A DNA stretch of 64,000 bases, from assembly GCA_949282255.1 (NCBI GenBank), contig CASDPA010000001.1, positions 1-64,000 on the forward strand. Direction: 5' to 3'. Positions within the stretch are counted from its first letter, which is position 1; the number at the start of each line of letters is the position of its first letter. A program made the translations under genes and the position numbers. Origin of the DNA: an uncultured Spirochaetales bacterium. Its GTDB lineage: Bacteria > Spirochaetota > Spirochaetia > Sphaerochaetales > Sphaerochaetaceae. The notes under the pieces were generated by a model that saw nothing but the letters and a program-made list of their open reading frames with translations, had not been told where the DNA came from and searched no databases. Positions 27,107-35,057 of the stretch are shown one piece after another.

Positions 27107-27937
27107 TTAATCTATTCTGATTCGTAGATAACTACGGTCATCGAACGAAACACTTTTGGGCATCACACCCTTTACAGACATGTTTTCCCTGTAGCAAAGC
27201 GGATCACGCCTGAGCATGCCTGCCAATACATCCTCGGTCTCATCCAATGTAGGAAGAACCTTTGTATAGCCATCTGTTGCCAAAACAACCTCATCTGTAC
27301 CATAAGGGACATCCTCAGCCTGCAACATCGGCCCGGAAAGAAAAAAACCATCCAAACAGCTGTAGCCAAAAAGTTCATCGGAGGTATTTTGGAATATAGG
27401 CTGATAATCGCTGATAGCCTTGGCTATAACCCTCAATTCGGCCTGTTTTTTCAAAAGTTCCGATTCCTTAGCCCCTTGAAGCAGTTTAGCCCTGATTATA
27501 AAACTGCGGAACTGTTCATGCAGCTTATCTATTAGCTTCGAATAGGTGATCAAATGGCCTGCAACAAGTGCCTGGCAATCTCCAAGCACCCACACCTGTC
27601 TCCTTTTTTTCGAAAAAATGGCATAATAGCAGGAGCATCTGGCCTGAGGATTATCCTTAACAAAATCGTATATGCCTTTTTTCCTATACCACTCGTTTAT
27701 ATTCCTGTCCAAAAATAATACAGCCTCCGCTGCCGTTGCATTCGGATTAAGAGCCTTTATTGCATTTGAAACAATTTCAGAGGCTATCCTTCCCGGAGTC
27801 TTACCATCATAGGTTATACCGCTTCTGCAGGAACAACCATCGATAACAGCAGCGAAATTCTCAGTGAAGACTATCGCATCTTCATTGCTTTCCAAATCTC
27901 CCTGCTTTCCCATTTCAAATCTTTCGATGATTTTCAT
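27107..27937 (-). CDS. PP2C-family protein phosphatase-like protein
   Basis: A 276-residue protein with the order of motifs of PP2C (PPM) serine/threonine phosphatases: SNEDAIVFTEN, AAVIDGCS (metal-binding Asp-Gly), YYAIFSKKRRQVWVLGDCQ, VVLATDGYTK and SVSFDDRSYLRI at the end. Sequence is divergent, and the Gly-Gly-type loops are altered, so activity needs proof. In bacteria such enzymes reverse Hanks-type kinase signals or control sigma-factor switches. It is the first gene of the tct operon, a setting I do not recall elsewhere. TATAAT ends seven bases before its ATG and there is no ribosome binding site. Confidence 0.7.
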   Translation of the reverse strand: MKIIERFEMGKQGDLESNEDAIVFTENFAAVIDGCSCRSGITYDGKTPGRIASEIVSNAIKALNPNATAAEAVLFLDRNINEWYRKKGIYDFVKDNPQARCSCYYAIFSKKRRQVWVLGDCQALVAGHLITYSKLIDKLHEQFRSFIIRAKLLQGAKESELLKKQAELRVIAKAISDYQPIFQNTSDELFGYSCLDGFFLSGPMLQAEDVPYGTDEVVLATDGYTKVLPTLDETEDVLAGMLRRDPLCYRENMSVKGVMPKSVSFDDRSYLRIRID

Positions 27938-27938
27938 A

Positions 27939-28028
27939 CGAAAAATTATAAGCTTCTATTTTCGATAACGCAAGTTTTTTCTTTTCAAAACGAAAATTTA
28001 TCTATTTTTTCTTTCCTTTTTATTTTCG
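27939..28028. repeat. Cluster of CGAAAAT/ATTTTCG sites before the PP2C gene
   Basis: The six-base core CGAAAA or its complement occurs at 27939-27944, 27959-27964, 27991-27996 and 28023-28028. Two copies straddle the predicted promoter and two lie further upstream. This could be a set of regulator binding sites, although the region is AT-rich and chance copies are possible. Confidence 0.3.
27945..27973 (-). promoter_or_regulatory. Leaderless promoter of the PP2C-tct operon
   Basis: On the reverse strand TTGCGT (27968-27973), 17 bases and a perfect TATAAT (27945-27950), which ends seven bases before the ATG. The transcript should start at or next to the start codon. Confidence 0.65.
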
Positions 28029-28053
28029 AAAGAGTACATTTCTCAAAATACAT

Positions 28054-28077
28054 AAAAAAATCTCCGTTTCCGGAGAT
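28054..28077 (-). terminator. Terminator of the DUF3798 ABC transporter operon
   Basis: On the reverse strand ATCTCCG, a four-base loop and CGGAGAT are followed by seven T. It lies about 70 bases after the last gene of the operon. A further GC-poor stem with arms around 28092-28101 and 28124-28134 lies in between. Confidence 0.8.
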
Positions 28078-28148
28078 CTTATAATTGGATGCCCCTTTTC
28101 CGGCTTCAAAAAAAAGGAAGTACGGAAAAAGGAGCAACGCAGGAATAA

Positions 28149-28622
28149 TCAAAAATCCGCAAATGCGGCTGTTTCGTCGGTAACAACCTCTTCGCTGGCA
28201 CCGGTATCCACAGAGACCGCAAGGCTCTCAAAATGAGTAAGCCATTCCTCTTGTGGAGAATTCTGGTTTGAAACAAGATACGGAATGGAAAGAAGCATCA
28301 TGTTCTCGTCGAGCGGGATATCAAGCTTCTTTTCTATCGTGACCTCGTTCCAGTTCTCATCCACATAAGTAACCTTAAGCGTATGAGACTGTCCCGTAAC
28401 AACAAACTGATCCCTCATACGGCTGTAGAGAACCATTTCCGGCTGCTTATCAATCTGGACATAAACCTCGTCCAGCGCTTTTATGTCACCGGTTTTGTTA
28501 TTATCAATGAGGATGGTATGCTGCTTTCCTATGAAGAACATCCATACACCGATCAGGATCACCACAACAATTGCAGCAATCCTGATATAGAAAGATCTGT
28601 TGATAGTCATCTTCATTCTCAA
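28149..28622 (-). CDS. Small single-pass membrane protein of the ABC operon
   Basis: A 157-residue protein with one N-terminal membrane helix (about residues 12-31, IAAIVVVILIGVWMFFIG) and a soluble domain presumably outside the membrane, rich in beta-strand pattern (GDIKALDEVYVQIDKQPE). It overlaps the last permease gene by four bases and so belongs to this importer. I recall a family of unknown function (DUF6672) in such operons but cannot confirm membership. A role as accessory or assembly factor of the transporter is inference. Confidence 0.6.
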   Translation of the reverse strand: MRMKMTINRSFYIRIAAIVVVILIGVWMFFIGKQHTILIDNNKTGDIKALDEVYVQIDKQPEMVLYSRMRDQFVVTGQSHTLKVTYVDENWNEVTIEKKLDIPLDENMMLLSIPYLVSNQNSPQEEWLTHFESLAVSVDTGASEEVVTDETAAFADF

Positions 28623-29704
28623 GCCTCCTGTTCCAGGGCAAGCCTTGCAGCCCTTCTTCTGCGGACTTCGTAAAGGACCAGGGATACGGTGATGACCCCG
28701 TAGCTGACAAACACCCTGAAGTATTCACCAAGCTGGGCCTGTCCGATCAGGTTACGGCCGACCATCGGCGCAATAGCGAACATCAGATGGAAAAGGATTA
28801 TGCCCAAAAACACGTTGCGGATATTGGCCTTATCAACGGAAGCTCCTCCAACCAGCAAGGCCGCAATGGAGAACATTCCTATCTGCGAATGGCTGTTGTA
28901 GGTGTTCAGGGTTCCTATATTCTGAAGATATATGATCATGCCATAACCGGCGAAAACCGTTGAAAGCACGATTGATATGACCCTTGTCCTCTCCACCTTC
29001 ACACCTGATTCTCTGGCAACATCCATATCCTGTCCCACAGCCCTCATGTCCTGTCCAAGCTTTGATTTCTTGAACCAAAGGATGAAGAGGCAGAAGAGCG
29101 CCACAATGACGAAGGTGGCAACAGGGACAGGAACTCCGAAGAAGGAGAATGAGAGAAGGTTGTCTAGACTTTTCCTCATTGCGATGAGGTTCACGGTATT
29201 CCTTACACCATATCCTCTAGGAAGTATTAATGCACTGCTCATTATAGGTATTACGGAGCCCATCAGATACAGCACCACCAGCTGATACACACCGTTCATG
29301 AAGAATCCGATTATGTAGGATGTGACCATCTCCCTTCCTTTTGCCCTGTTCAGGATGGATCCGCAAAGATATCCAAGAACAATTGAAATGGGCGTGGATA
29401 TTATTGCAGCAAGCACCATACCCGGTATTCCAACGACATTCCAGTCTGAAACGAATATGAGCCCTATCTGTCCGGCCATCGCTCCGAGTGTCATTCCGAA
29501 ATTCAATCCCATTCCCGCCATGATCGGGATAAGAAGGGAAAGGACAAGGAAGGCGTTCCTGCTCAGACGTGTCACAACCTCGTTAAGGATATATGTTCCG
29601 CTATAACCGGAAAAAGGAATACTTACAGCACATATGAGCACGAAAAGGATGGTGACCATATTGTTCATCACAATTTCTTTCGGTCTTACGTTAAGACTTT
29701 TCAT
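28619..29704 (-). CDS. ABC transporter permease, branched-chain/ribose type (second)
   Basis: A 361-residue inner-membrane permease of the BPD_transp_2 family used by ribose, nucleoside and related importers, with about nine hydrophobic segments. Family-like blocks are MAGMGLNFGMTLGAMAGQIGL, a coupling helix region LGQDMRAVGQDMDVARESG and ALLVGGASVDKANIRNVFLG. Paralogous to the next gene. Starts four bases inside the previous permease gene, forming a heterodimeric pore with it. Confidence 0.85.
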   Translation of the reverse strand: MKSLNVRPKEIVMNNMVTILFVLICAVSIPFSGYSGTYILNEVVTRLSRNAFLVLSLLIPIMAGMGLNFGMTLGAMAGQIGLIFVSDWNVVGIPGMVLAAIISTPISIVLGYLCGSILNRAKGREMVTSYIIGFFMNGVYQLVVLYLMGSVIPIMSSALILPRGYGVRNTVNLIAMRKSLDNLLSFSFFGVPVPVATFVIVALFCLFILWFKKSKLGQDMRAVGQDMDVARESGVKVERTRVISIVLSTVFAGYGMIIYLQNIGTLNTYNSHSQIGMFSIAALLVGGASVDKANIRNVFLGIILFHLMFAIAPMVGRNLIGQAQLGEYFRVFVSYGVITVSLVLYEVRRRRAARLALEQEA

Positions 29705-30750
29705 CTTGCCACCTCCTGCTTTCTTGTGAGCGCATAAAGGATCATACCGTTCGAAACGATGATCCTGATGACTTCAGACACATCGGTCTGGATAAGGCCG
29801 TTCATGACACTTGGCGTCATCGTGAGGATGCCTTGAAAAAGGAAGGTGCCGATTATTACATTTGCAATCGACGCCTTATTGACCGTAGCACCGCCGAGCA
29901 AAATCGCAGAAACCGCCGGCATGGCCATGTTGAAGGGGCTCATATAAAGCTGGATGAAGCCGAACGATTGCTCGTATACAAGGATTCCAACAGCACCAAG
30001 CCAAGTGGAAAGGATCACAGAAAGCATTCTCATCTTATCGACATTAACACCGCTGGCGGTTGCAAAAACCGGATTTGATCCGACCGCTGTCATAGCAGTT
30101 CCGGTTTTTGTCCTCAAGAACAGCCAAACAAGGAATGCAAGGAATGCGAAGAACAGGAACATGCCCACAGGTATTTCAAGGCGTCCTAGCCGGATAGCAA
30201 GGAAATCCTGCAACACATGATAATAATATCCATCAAGCGAGATCGTGGTTCTCAGGCCCTGCCCCGCATAGCCCCATACCATAGCAGGATTATCATACGG
30301 GAGCAGAAGCCACATGATGCACATGAATGCAACAGAAGAAAATCCCACATAAGTGGCGATCATCATCTCTCCACCCTTTACCTTGTTAAGAAGCACGCCA
30401 TAGCCCCAGCCGAGTATTATTGCAAACGGTGTGCAAAGCAGGATCGCCATGAAGAACGAACCGGCACCGGCGAAATTGAGCTCCAGGCTCAAAGTGGCTC
30501 CAAGCAGACCGGAAATGATTCCAAGAGGGAGGCCGAAGTTGAGTCCGCATCCGGAGTGAATCATCGGCACCATTGCCAAAACCAACACCGCGTTCATGCC
30601 AAACCTGTTGAAAGTATCGGTGAGTCCCGTCAGGATGTTTATTCCTGCGAACGGAGAGATTATGAACAAAAAGACCAAAAAGAGACCGATGATGATCCTC
30701 GGCAATCCGAAGGCCTTGATAAACGAATCCAATCTTTCTTTCAAATTCAT
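29701..30750 (-). CDS. ABC transporter permease, branched-chain/ribose type (first)
   Basis: A 349-residue permease of the same family as its neighbour. HSGCGLNFGLPLGIISGLLG near the N-terminal third and the coupling segment TGTAMTAVGSNPVFATASGV followed by ILLGGATVNKASIANVIIG are the matching family blocks. It overlaps the ATPase gene by four bases and the next permease by four, so all are translated together. Confidence 0.85.
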   Translation of the reverse strand: MNLKERLDSFIKAFGLPRIIIGLFLVFLFIISPFAGINILTGLTDTFNRFGMNAVLVLAMVPMIHSGCGLNFGLPLGIISGLLGATLSLELNFAGAGSFFMAILLCTPFAIILGWGYGVLLNKVKGGEMMIATYVGFSSVAFMCIMWLLLPYDNPAMVWGYAGQGLRTTISLDGYYYHVLQDFLAIRLGRLEIPVGMFLFFAFLAFLVWLFLRTKTGTAMTAVGSNPVFATASGVNVDKMRMLSVILSTWLGAVGILVYEQSFGFIQLYMSPFNMAMPAVSAILLGGATVNKASIANVIIGTFLFQGILTMTPSVMNGLIQTDVSEVIRIIVSNGMILYALTRKQEVAR

Positions 30751-32369
30751 TTTGTGCCTCCCTGTTTGACATTTCCAACCATCAGCAATCCGAAATCCTC
30801 GCTTGCTGAAGAGGCATCGAGAATACCGTTAATCATGCCATCCTGGACGATGGCGATACGGTCACATACACTTCTGAGCTCTTCAAGCTCGGAAGAAACC
30901 ATCACGATCGTAGTGCCATACTTTTCGTTGTAGTTCCTAAGAGCCTTGAGAACAAGGGCCTTTGCACCGATATCGATACCACGGGTCGGCTCGCTGACAA
31001 ACAGCAGCTTGGGCTCAAGAGCAAAAGCCTTTGCCAAGCACACCTTCTGCTGATTACCTCCCGAAAGCTCCTTGGCTTTCTGTCTGGATGAGGTACATTT
31101 GATTTCTAGCTGTGAAATATATTCTTCAGTGACCTTCTTGATGGCATCTCCATCACGGAATTTTATGAAGCCGATCTTCTTAAGGAACTTATTCTGGATC
31201 TGCATTGCCGAAAAAGCGACATTCCACTCAAGAGATTCATCCAAAAGGAGTCCGACGCCTCTTCTGTCTTCACTTACGAAAGCCATGGAAGCATCCAAAG
31301 GCACGCGGGGAGCGTTGAGCTTGATCTGCTTGCCATCAAACTTCACATCCCCTTTCGCCCCATACAGTCCCATTATTCCATTTGGGATACCGATCTTACC
31401 CTGCCCGGCAAGACCTCCGATACCGAAAATCTCACCCTTCTTGACTGCAAAACTCACATCCTTGACCATCTCGCCAGGCATGTTGACCTTCAGATGGGAT
31501 ACTGTAAGTATATCCTTGTCCTCACGGACATCTGTTCCTCTTTCTATCCTTTCCGTTGAAACGGTACGTCCAACCATCCAGGAAGCGATCTTTGCAACAT
31601 CGGCATCCTTTGCTTCGACCTGCTTGATGATCAAACCGTCCCTCATGACCATGATAGAATCACAAACATCAATGATCTCATGCAAACGATGCGAGATGAA
31701 GATTATTGCAATGCCGGCCTTGCTGAGCATCTTCATAGCCTTAAGCAAAGCTTCAGCCTCATGCTCGGACAAAACCGCAGTGGGCTCATCAAGCACAAGA
31801 AGCCTTATGCCGCTTTCCCCTGCCTTGCCATCATCTTCCTTGCTGAGCTCACGGGCAATTTCAGTAAACTGCTTATGTCCTACAGGCAGATCCTTGATGT
31901 ATTTGGTTTCGTCAAGGGATACCCCAAGCTTCTCAATTGCCTTAAGGGCCCTCTTTTGGAGTTCCTTCCTGTCGATTGTATTAAGTCTTTTTCCAAAAAG
32001 CTCGCTGACAACACTGTATTTCTCAGGTTCGCGATTAAAAAGGATGTTTTCCGCTACTGTAAACTCCGGCAACAGGGAGAATTCCTGATGAACCATTCCT
32101 ATACCGGCCTTGAGGGCGTCCTCGGAGGATTTGAACACGACCTTTTCGCCGTTTATGAGAATATCGCCTCCATAACCGCCCGTGGCATGGATCTCCTCCA
32201 TACCGAACAATATTTTCATCAGCGTGGATTTCCCCGCACCATTTTCACCTACAAGCCCAAGTATTTCCCCGGGATAAAGGGAGAAATTGATATCGGAGAG
32301 GACCTGGTTGCCGAAAAAGTCCTTGCTGATGCCCTTCATTTCAAGAAGTGGCAATCCTTTGTTTTCCAT
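30747..32369 (-). CDS. Double-domain ABC ATPase, sugar/nucleoside type
   Basis: A 540-residue protein with two nucleotide-binding domains as in RbsA or MglA. Domain one has Walker A GENGAGKST, Q-loop region GMVHQEFSLLP, an altered signature LPVGHKQF and Walker B LLVLDEPTA. Domain two has a degenerate Walker A (GLAGQGKIGIP), a good signature LSGGNQQK and Walker B LLFVSEPTRGID, where Ser replaces the usual Asp before Glu. Asymmetry is usual in this family, but the Ser is uncommon. It powers the two permeases encoded next to it. Confidence 0.88.
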   Translation of the reverse strand: MENKGLPLLEMKGISKDFFGNQVLSDINFSLYPGEILGLVGENGAGKSTLMKILFGMEEIHATGGYGGDILINGEKVVFKSSEDALKAGIGMVHQEFSLLPEFTVAENILFNREPEKYSVVSELFGKRLNTIDRKELQKRALKAIEKLGVSLDETKYIKDLPVGHKQFTEIARELSKEDDGKAGESGIRLLVLDEPTAVLSEHEAEALLKAMKMLSKAGIAIIFISHRLHEIIDVCDSIMVMRDGLIIKQVEAKDADVAKIASWMVGRTVSTERIERGTDVREDKDILTVSHLKVNMPGEMVKDVSFAVKKGEIFGIGGLAGQGKIGIPNGIMGLYGAKGDVKFDGKQIKLNAPRVPLDASMAFVSEDRRGVGLLLDESLEWNVAFSAMQIQNKFLKKIGFIKFRDGDAIKKVTEEYISQLEIKCTSSRQKAKELSGGNQQKVCLAKAFALEPKLLFVSEPTRGIDIGAKALVLKALRNYNEKYGTTIVMVSSELEELRSVCDRIAIVQDGMINGILDASSASEDFGLLMVGNVKQGGTK

Positions 32370-32408
32370 TATTTTTCCTGCGTTAATAAAGTTTTATAAG
32401 CAAATACA

Positions 32409-32428
32409 GGGGAGGCATATACCTCCCC
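32409..32428 (-). promoter_or_regulatory. Intercistronic hairpin after the DUF3798 gene
   Basis: GGGGAGG (32409-32415) and CCTCCCC (32422-32428) form a seven-base-pair stem around a six-base loop. It lies about 26 bases after the binding-protein stop and before the ATPase gene, without a T run strong enough for full termination. Probably sets the ratio of binding protein to membrane parts. Confidence 0.7.
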
Positions 32429-32454
32429 CTTTGATCAGATTCTTTCTTAAAGAC

Positions 32455-33699
32455 TTACTTGAGGGTGTAATATTCCTCAGGAATCTCAACCTCGGTAACT
32501 CCCATGTAGCCCTTACCCATGATATATGTATCCTGGTATACGAGGAACATGTTTCTGAGAGCAACTCCGGTATCAACGTTGGTGTAGTTTGCAGCACCCC
32601 ACTTTGCACCTGGGGTATACTTGTTATAAGCCTTCATGACATCTGCCCTGTTAAGAAGCTCGCTCTCGCCGTTGATGACGTTGATGGCATGTGTTCCAAG
32701 TCCAGCAGAAACGGTATAGCCATAGCTGTAAGCCCAAGTTCCAAATCTGCCTGCACCGCCCTTTGCAACCACGGAATCCTCAACCTTCTTCAAAATTGCC
32801 GGGAAATCACCAGCTTCTGCACTGAGATCGATTCCAAGAGCTCCAGGATATCCCATAAGCGGTGACGGAAGGTCCGCTTCGATGAAGTACCCACCATACT
32901 GCATGAGCTGGCGGAGAAGAGGCTCGGTATGAGCATCGTTAGTACAGAAGAATGCTGTATTCTGTCCATACTTCTCAATCCAGGACGGAGTCTGTTCAAG
33001 AACATACTGCTGAGCACCTGCGATTCCAACATCGCTTGTCGGATCCGGAGCGGTCTCCATGACGAATGTCATTCCAAAGGAATCACAAGCGGCCTTCATG
33101 ATAGCGGCTCTTCTGCTCATCGTCTCCATTGAGAGGTGACGCGGGAAGGAAATATGCACGAATGTGTCACAACCAAGATCATGAGCGGTCTTGATGATGA
33201 GATATCCACGGCTTACGAAGTCGTTGTTACACACAAGGTCTGCGACACTTGCGATTACGCCCGGATCCTCATGTGCTTCACCTGCGATACAGATGATGTC
33301 AGGTCTCATTTCCTTGATTCTTCTGAAAGCCTCAGTCGTTCCAGGAACAGCCTGGTTGACGATTACAGCCTTCATCAAAGGATCATCGGCAAGACCGGCA
33401 ATAACGGAGATGGTGGTTTCCTGCTCTTCCATGAAGTTGTCAGGATATGTGAGATGCTGAATCATACCGCCATCAGCAACAGCACCATATTCGGCAATAA
33501 GAGCCTCAGCGCCGCGAAGGTCGTCCTCACTCTGGCTGACTGTGCCTGTTACGATTCCAATATGGAAATTGTTTTTTTCGGGAGCTGCTGCTGTTGCAGG
33601 GGCTGCCGATGTCGATGCTGCGGATGTTTCAGTGCTTCCACCTGCAAAAACAAAAGATGCAGCAAGAAGCATGCAGAGCAAAACCAATGCTTTCTTCAT
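32455..33699 (-). CDS. DUF3798 family periplasmic binding protein
   Basis: A 414-residue exported protein. The signal peptide (MKKALVLLCMLLAASFVFA) is followed by GGSTETSAAS and an Ala/Ser-rich linker to about residue 45. The body resembles a type I periplasmic binding fold: FHIGIVTGTVSQSEDDLRGA, a domain with IKEMRPDIICIAGE and TAFFCTNDAHTEPLLRQLMQYGG. This matches the uncharacterised DUF3798 family, encoded next to ribose-type ABC genes. There is no lipobox Cys after the signal. Substrate unknown; nucleosides, sugars or lipid-like signals are all possible. AGGAGGAA precedes the ATG. Confidence 0.8.
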   Translation of the reverse strand: MKKALVLLCMLLAASFVFAGGSTETSAASTSAAPATAAAPEKNNFHIGIVTGTVSQSEDDLRGAEALIAEYGAVADGGMIQHLTYPDNFMEEQETTISVIAGLADDPLMKAVIVNQAVPGTTEAFRRIKEMRPDIICIAGEAHEDPGVIASVADLVCNNDFVSRGYLIIKTAHDLGCDTFVHISFPRHLSMETMSRRAAIMKAACDSFGMTFVMETAPDPTSDVGIAGAQQYVLEQTPSWIEKYGQNTAFFCTNDAHTEPLLRQLMQYGGYFIEADLPSPLMGYPGALGIDLSAEAGDFPAILKKVEDSVVAKGGAGRFGTWAYSYGYTVSAGLGTHAINVINGESELLNRADVMKAYNKYTPGAKWGAANYTNVDTGVALRNMFLVYQDTYIMGKGYMGVTEVEIPEEYYTLK

Positions 33700-33907
33700 C
33701 TAGATTCCTCCTATTTTTGAATCTTGAGAGGTATTTTACCCCAACTTGGCAAGATGTTCTACACATTGATGCAAAATAATGAATTCATATCCAACAAAAA
33801 TTCGATAATCCTGCGTACAAAAAACAATATCATCCGTTTTCAAAATAAGGAGTCTTACTATATTTAATTCTTAGTTAAGGAAAGGAATAATCTAATGGCT
33901 TTTAAAT

Positions 33908-33931
33908 AAAAAAAACCATCAGGCAGGATGG
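33908..33931 (-). terminator. Terminator after the VOC-family gene
   Basis: On the reverse strand CCATC, a six-base loop and GATGG are followed by eight T. It begins five bases past the stop codon of the gene ending at 33936. Confidence 0.75.
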
Positions 33932-33935
33932 AATC

Positions 33936-34313
33936 TCAATGCTTTACCGGTGGCAGGATCTCAATCCAATATCCATCGGGATCCGTTATGAAATAAATGC
34001 CCATTTTTTCATTTTCCATAGCCACGCACCCCATCTTTCTATGTTTTTCAAGGGATGCCTCATAGTCATCGGTGCGGAGGGCAAGATGAAATTCCTCATC
34101 TCCAAGATCGTATCTATCCTTTTCGAAATCCCTCAGCCAGGTCAGCTCAAGCTTGTGATGACCGTTTCCATCAGAAAGGAAACATATGATATATGAACCA
34201 TCGGACGCACATTTACGGGAAACCTCATATAACCCCAGGGCCTCTTCATAGAAAGCAAGACTGCGTTCCAAATCGATTACGTTGAAATTGTTGTGATCAA
34301 AGCTGTATTTCAT
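33936..34313 (-). CDS. VOC/glyoxalase-fold protein (lactoylglutathione lyase-like)
   Basis: About 125 residues from MKYSFDHNNFNVIDLERS, two beta-alpha-beta-beta-beta modules as in glyoxalase I. Likely metal ligands are His in FDHNNF, Glu in HKLELTW, His in EEFHLALRT and Glu in GYWIEILPP, the full H-E-H-E set. It could detoxify methylglyoxal-thiol adducts. The start at 34313 overlaps the end of the preceding gene by 17 bases; the longer frame to 34475 lies inside that gene and is rejected. Confidence 0.85.
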   Translation of the reverse strand: MKYSFDHNNFNVIDLERSLAFYEEALGLYEVSRKCASDGSYIICFLSDGNGHHKLELTWLRDFEKDRYDLGDEEFHLALRTDDYEASLEKHRKMGCVAMENEKMGIYFITDPDGYWIEILPPVKH

Positions 34314-34881
34314 TTCCAAAGTCCACCTTTTGTCCAAATTTTTCTTTAAGAAGCGGTACCACATCAGCCTCTTTGCCCCACATGTGCATCGGTATGATGA
34401 GATCCGGATCCATAATATCAATAATCTCGGAAAAAGTCCTGCAAGGATCGGGAAGACGTGGATCGGCAGGAGCAATCGCTATATCGACATGCCCTATTTC
34501 CCGCAATATCGAAACATGCTTGAGATCCCTCCACTTCTCTTCCTCATCCCAATACCAGTCACCGTTATCTCCTGCATAATATATCAGCTTATCCTCAAAG
34601 CGCACCGCAAAACATACCCCCTCATCCGTCGAAGGATATGTGCAAAAAGAAAAAAACGGATAAGAATGGTATTCATTTTCCTTAAGATCGAGAAATATCC
34701 TCTCAGCACCCAAAGAGAATATCCTTTTGGAAAAATGATCCGCATGACGGTGTGACACGAAGACATAAAGAGGTTTCGATGTGGATTCGACAGGAAGGTT
34801 TCCGTTCACAAAATCAAACAGCAGATTGCAATAAGATCCCTCCAGCATAAATCCGCTATGAGCCAAATACCGTATCAACAT
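34297..34881 (-). CDS. Metallo-beta-lactamase fold hydrolase (UlaG-like)
   Basis: A 194-residue compact metal hydrolase. SHRHADHFSK supplies the first metal-binding histidines, YYAGDNGDWYW the bridging Asp, and IPMHMWGKE a late His. AHSGFMLEG at the N-terminus is typical of the UlaG-like subgroup. Substrate unknown. AGGTTTTTAG-type spacing with GGAGG before the ATG fixes the start. It forms a two-gene unit with the VOC gene. Confidence 0.8.
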   Translation of the reverse strand: MLIRYLAHSGFMLEGSYCNLLFDFVNGNLPVESTSKPLYVFVSHRHADHFSKRIFSLGAERIFLDLKENEYHSYPFFSFCTYPSTDEGVCFAVRFEDKLIYYAGDNGDWYWDEEEKWRDLKHVSILREIGHVDIAIAPADPRLPDPCRTFSEIIDIMDPDLIIPMHMWGKEADVVPLLKEKFGQKVDFGNEIQL

Positions 34882-35057
34882 CTAAAAACCTCCATATGGA
34901 CATATTAATCCATATATTGCTGGTTTAAAATCATAAAAACGGACGGCGAAGGACACTTTCAAGTGGAAATACTATCTTTCTTGGGTTATGCTATAAGTGG
35001 GGGGAGTAAGCCGATTCCATCCATGCCAGATATGCGAAAAGGGGGGAAATTGATCTT

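Noticed and set aside
31072-32088. A 338-residue forward frame over the ABC ATPase
   Set aside because: Ser/Leu/Pro-rich antisense frame opposite a clear two-domain ATPase.
33700-33935. Tiny open frame ATGGCTTTTAAATAA near 33896
   Set aside because: Only four codons; the gap is otherwise AT-rich with the DUF3798 promoter region and a terminator.
34314-34475. N-terminal extension of the VOC protein
   Set aside because: Lies entirely in another frame of the preceding hydrolase and adds unrelated residues.
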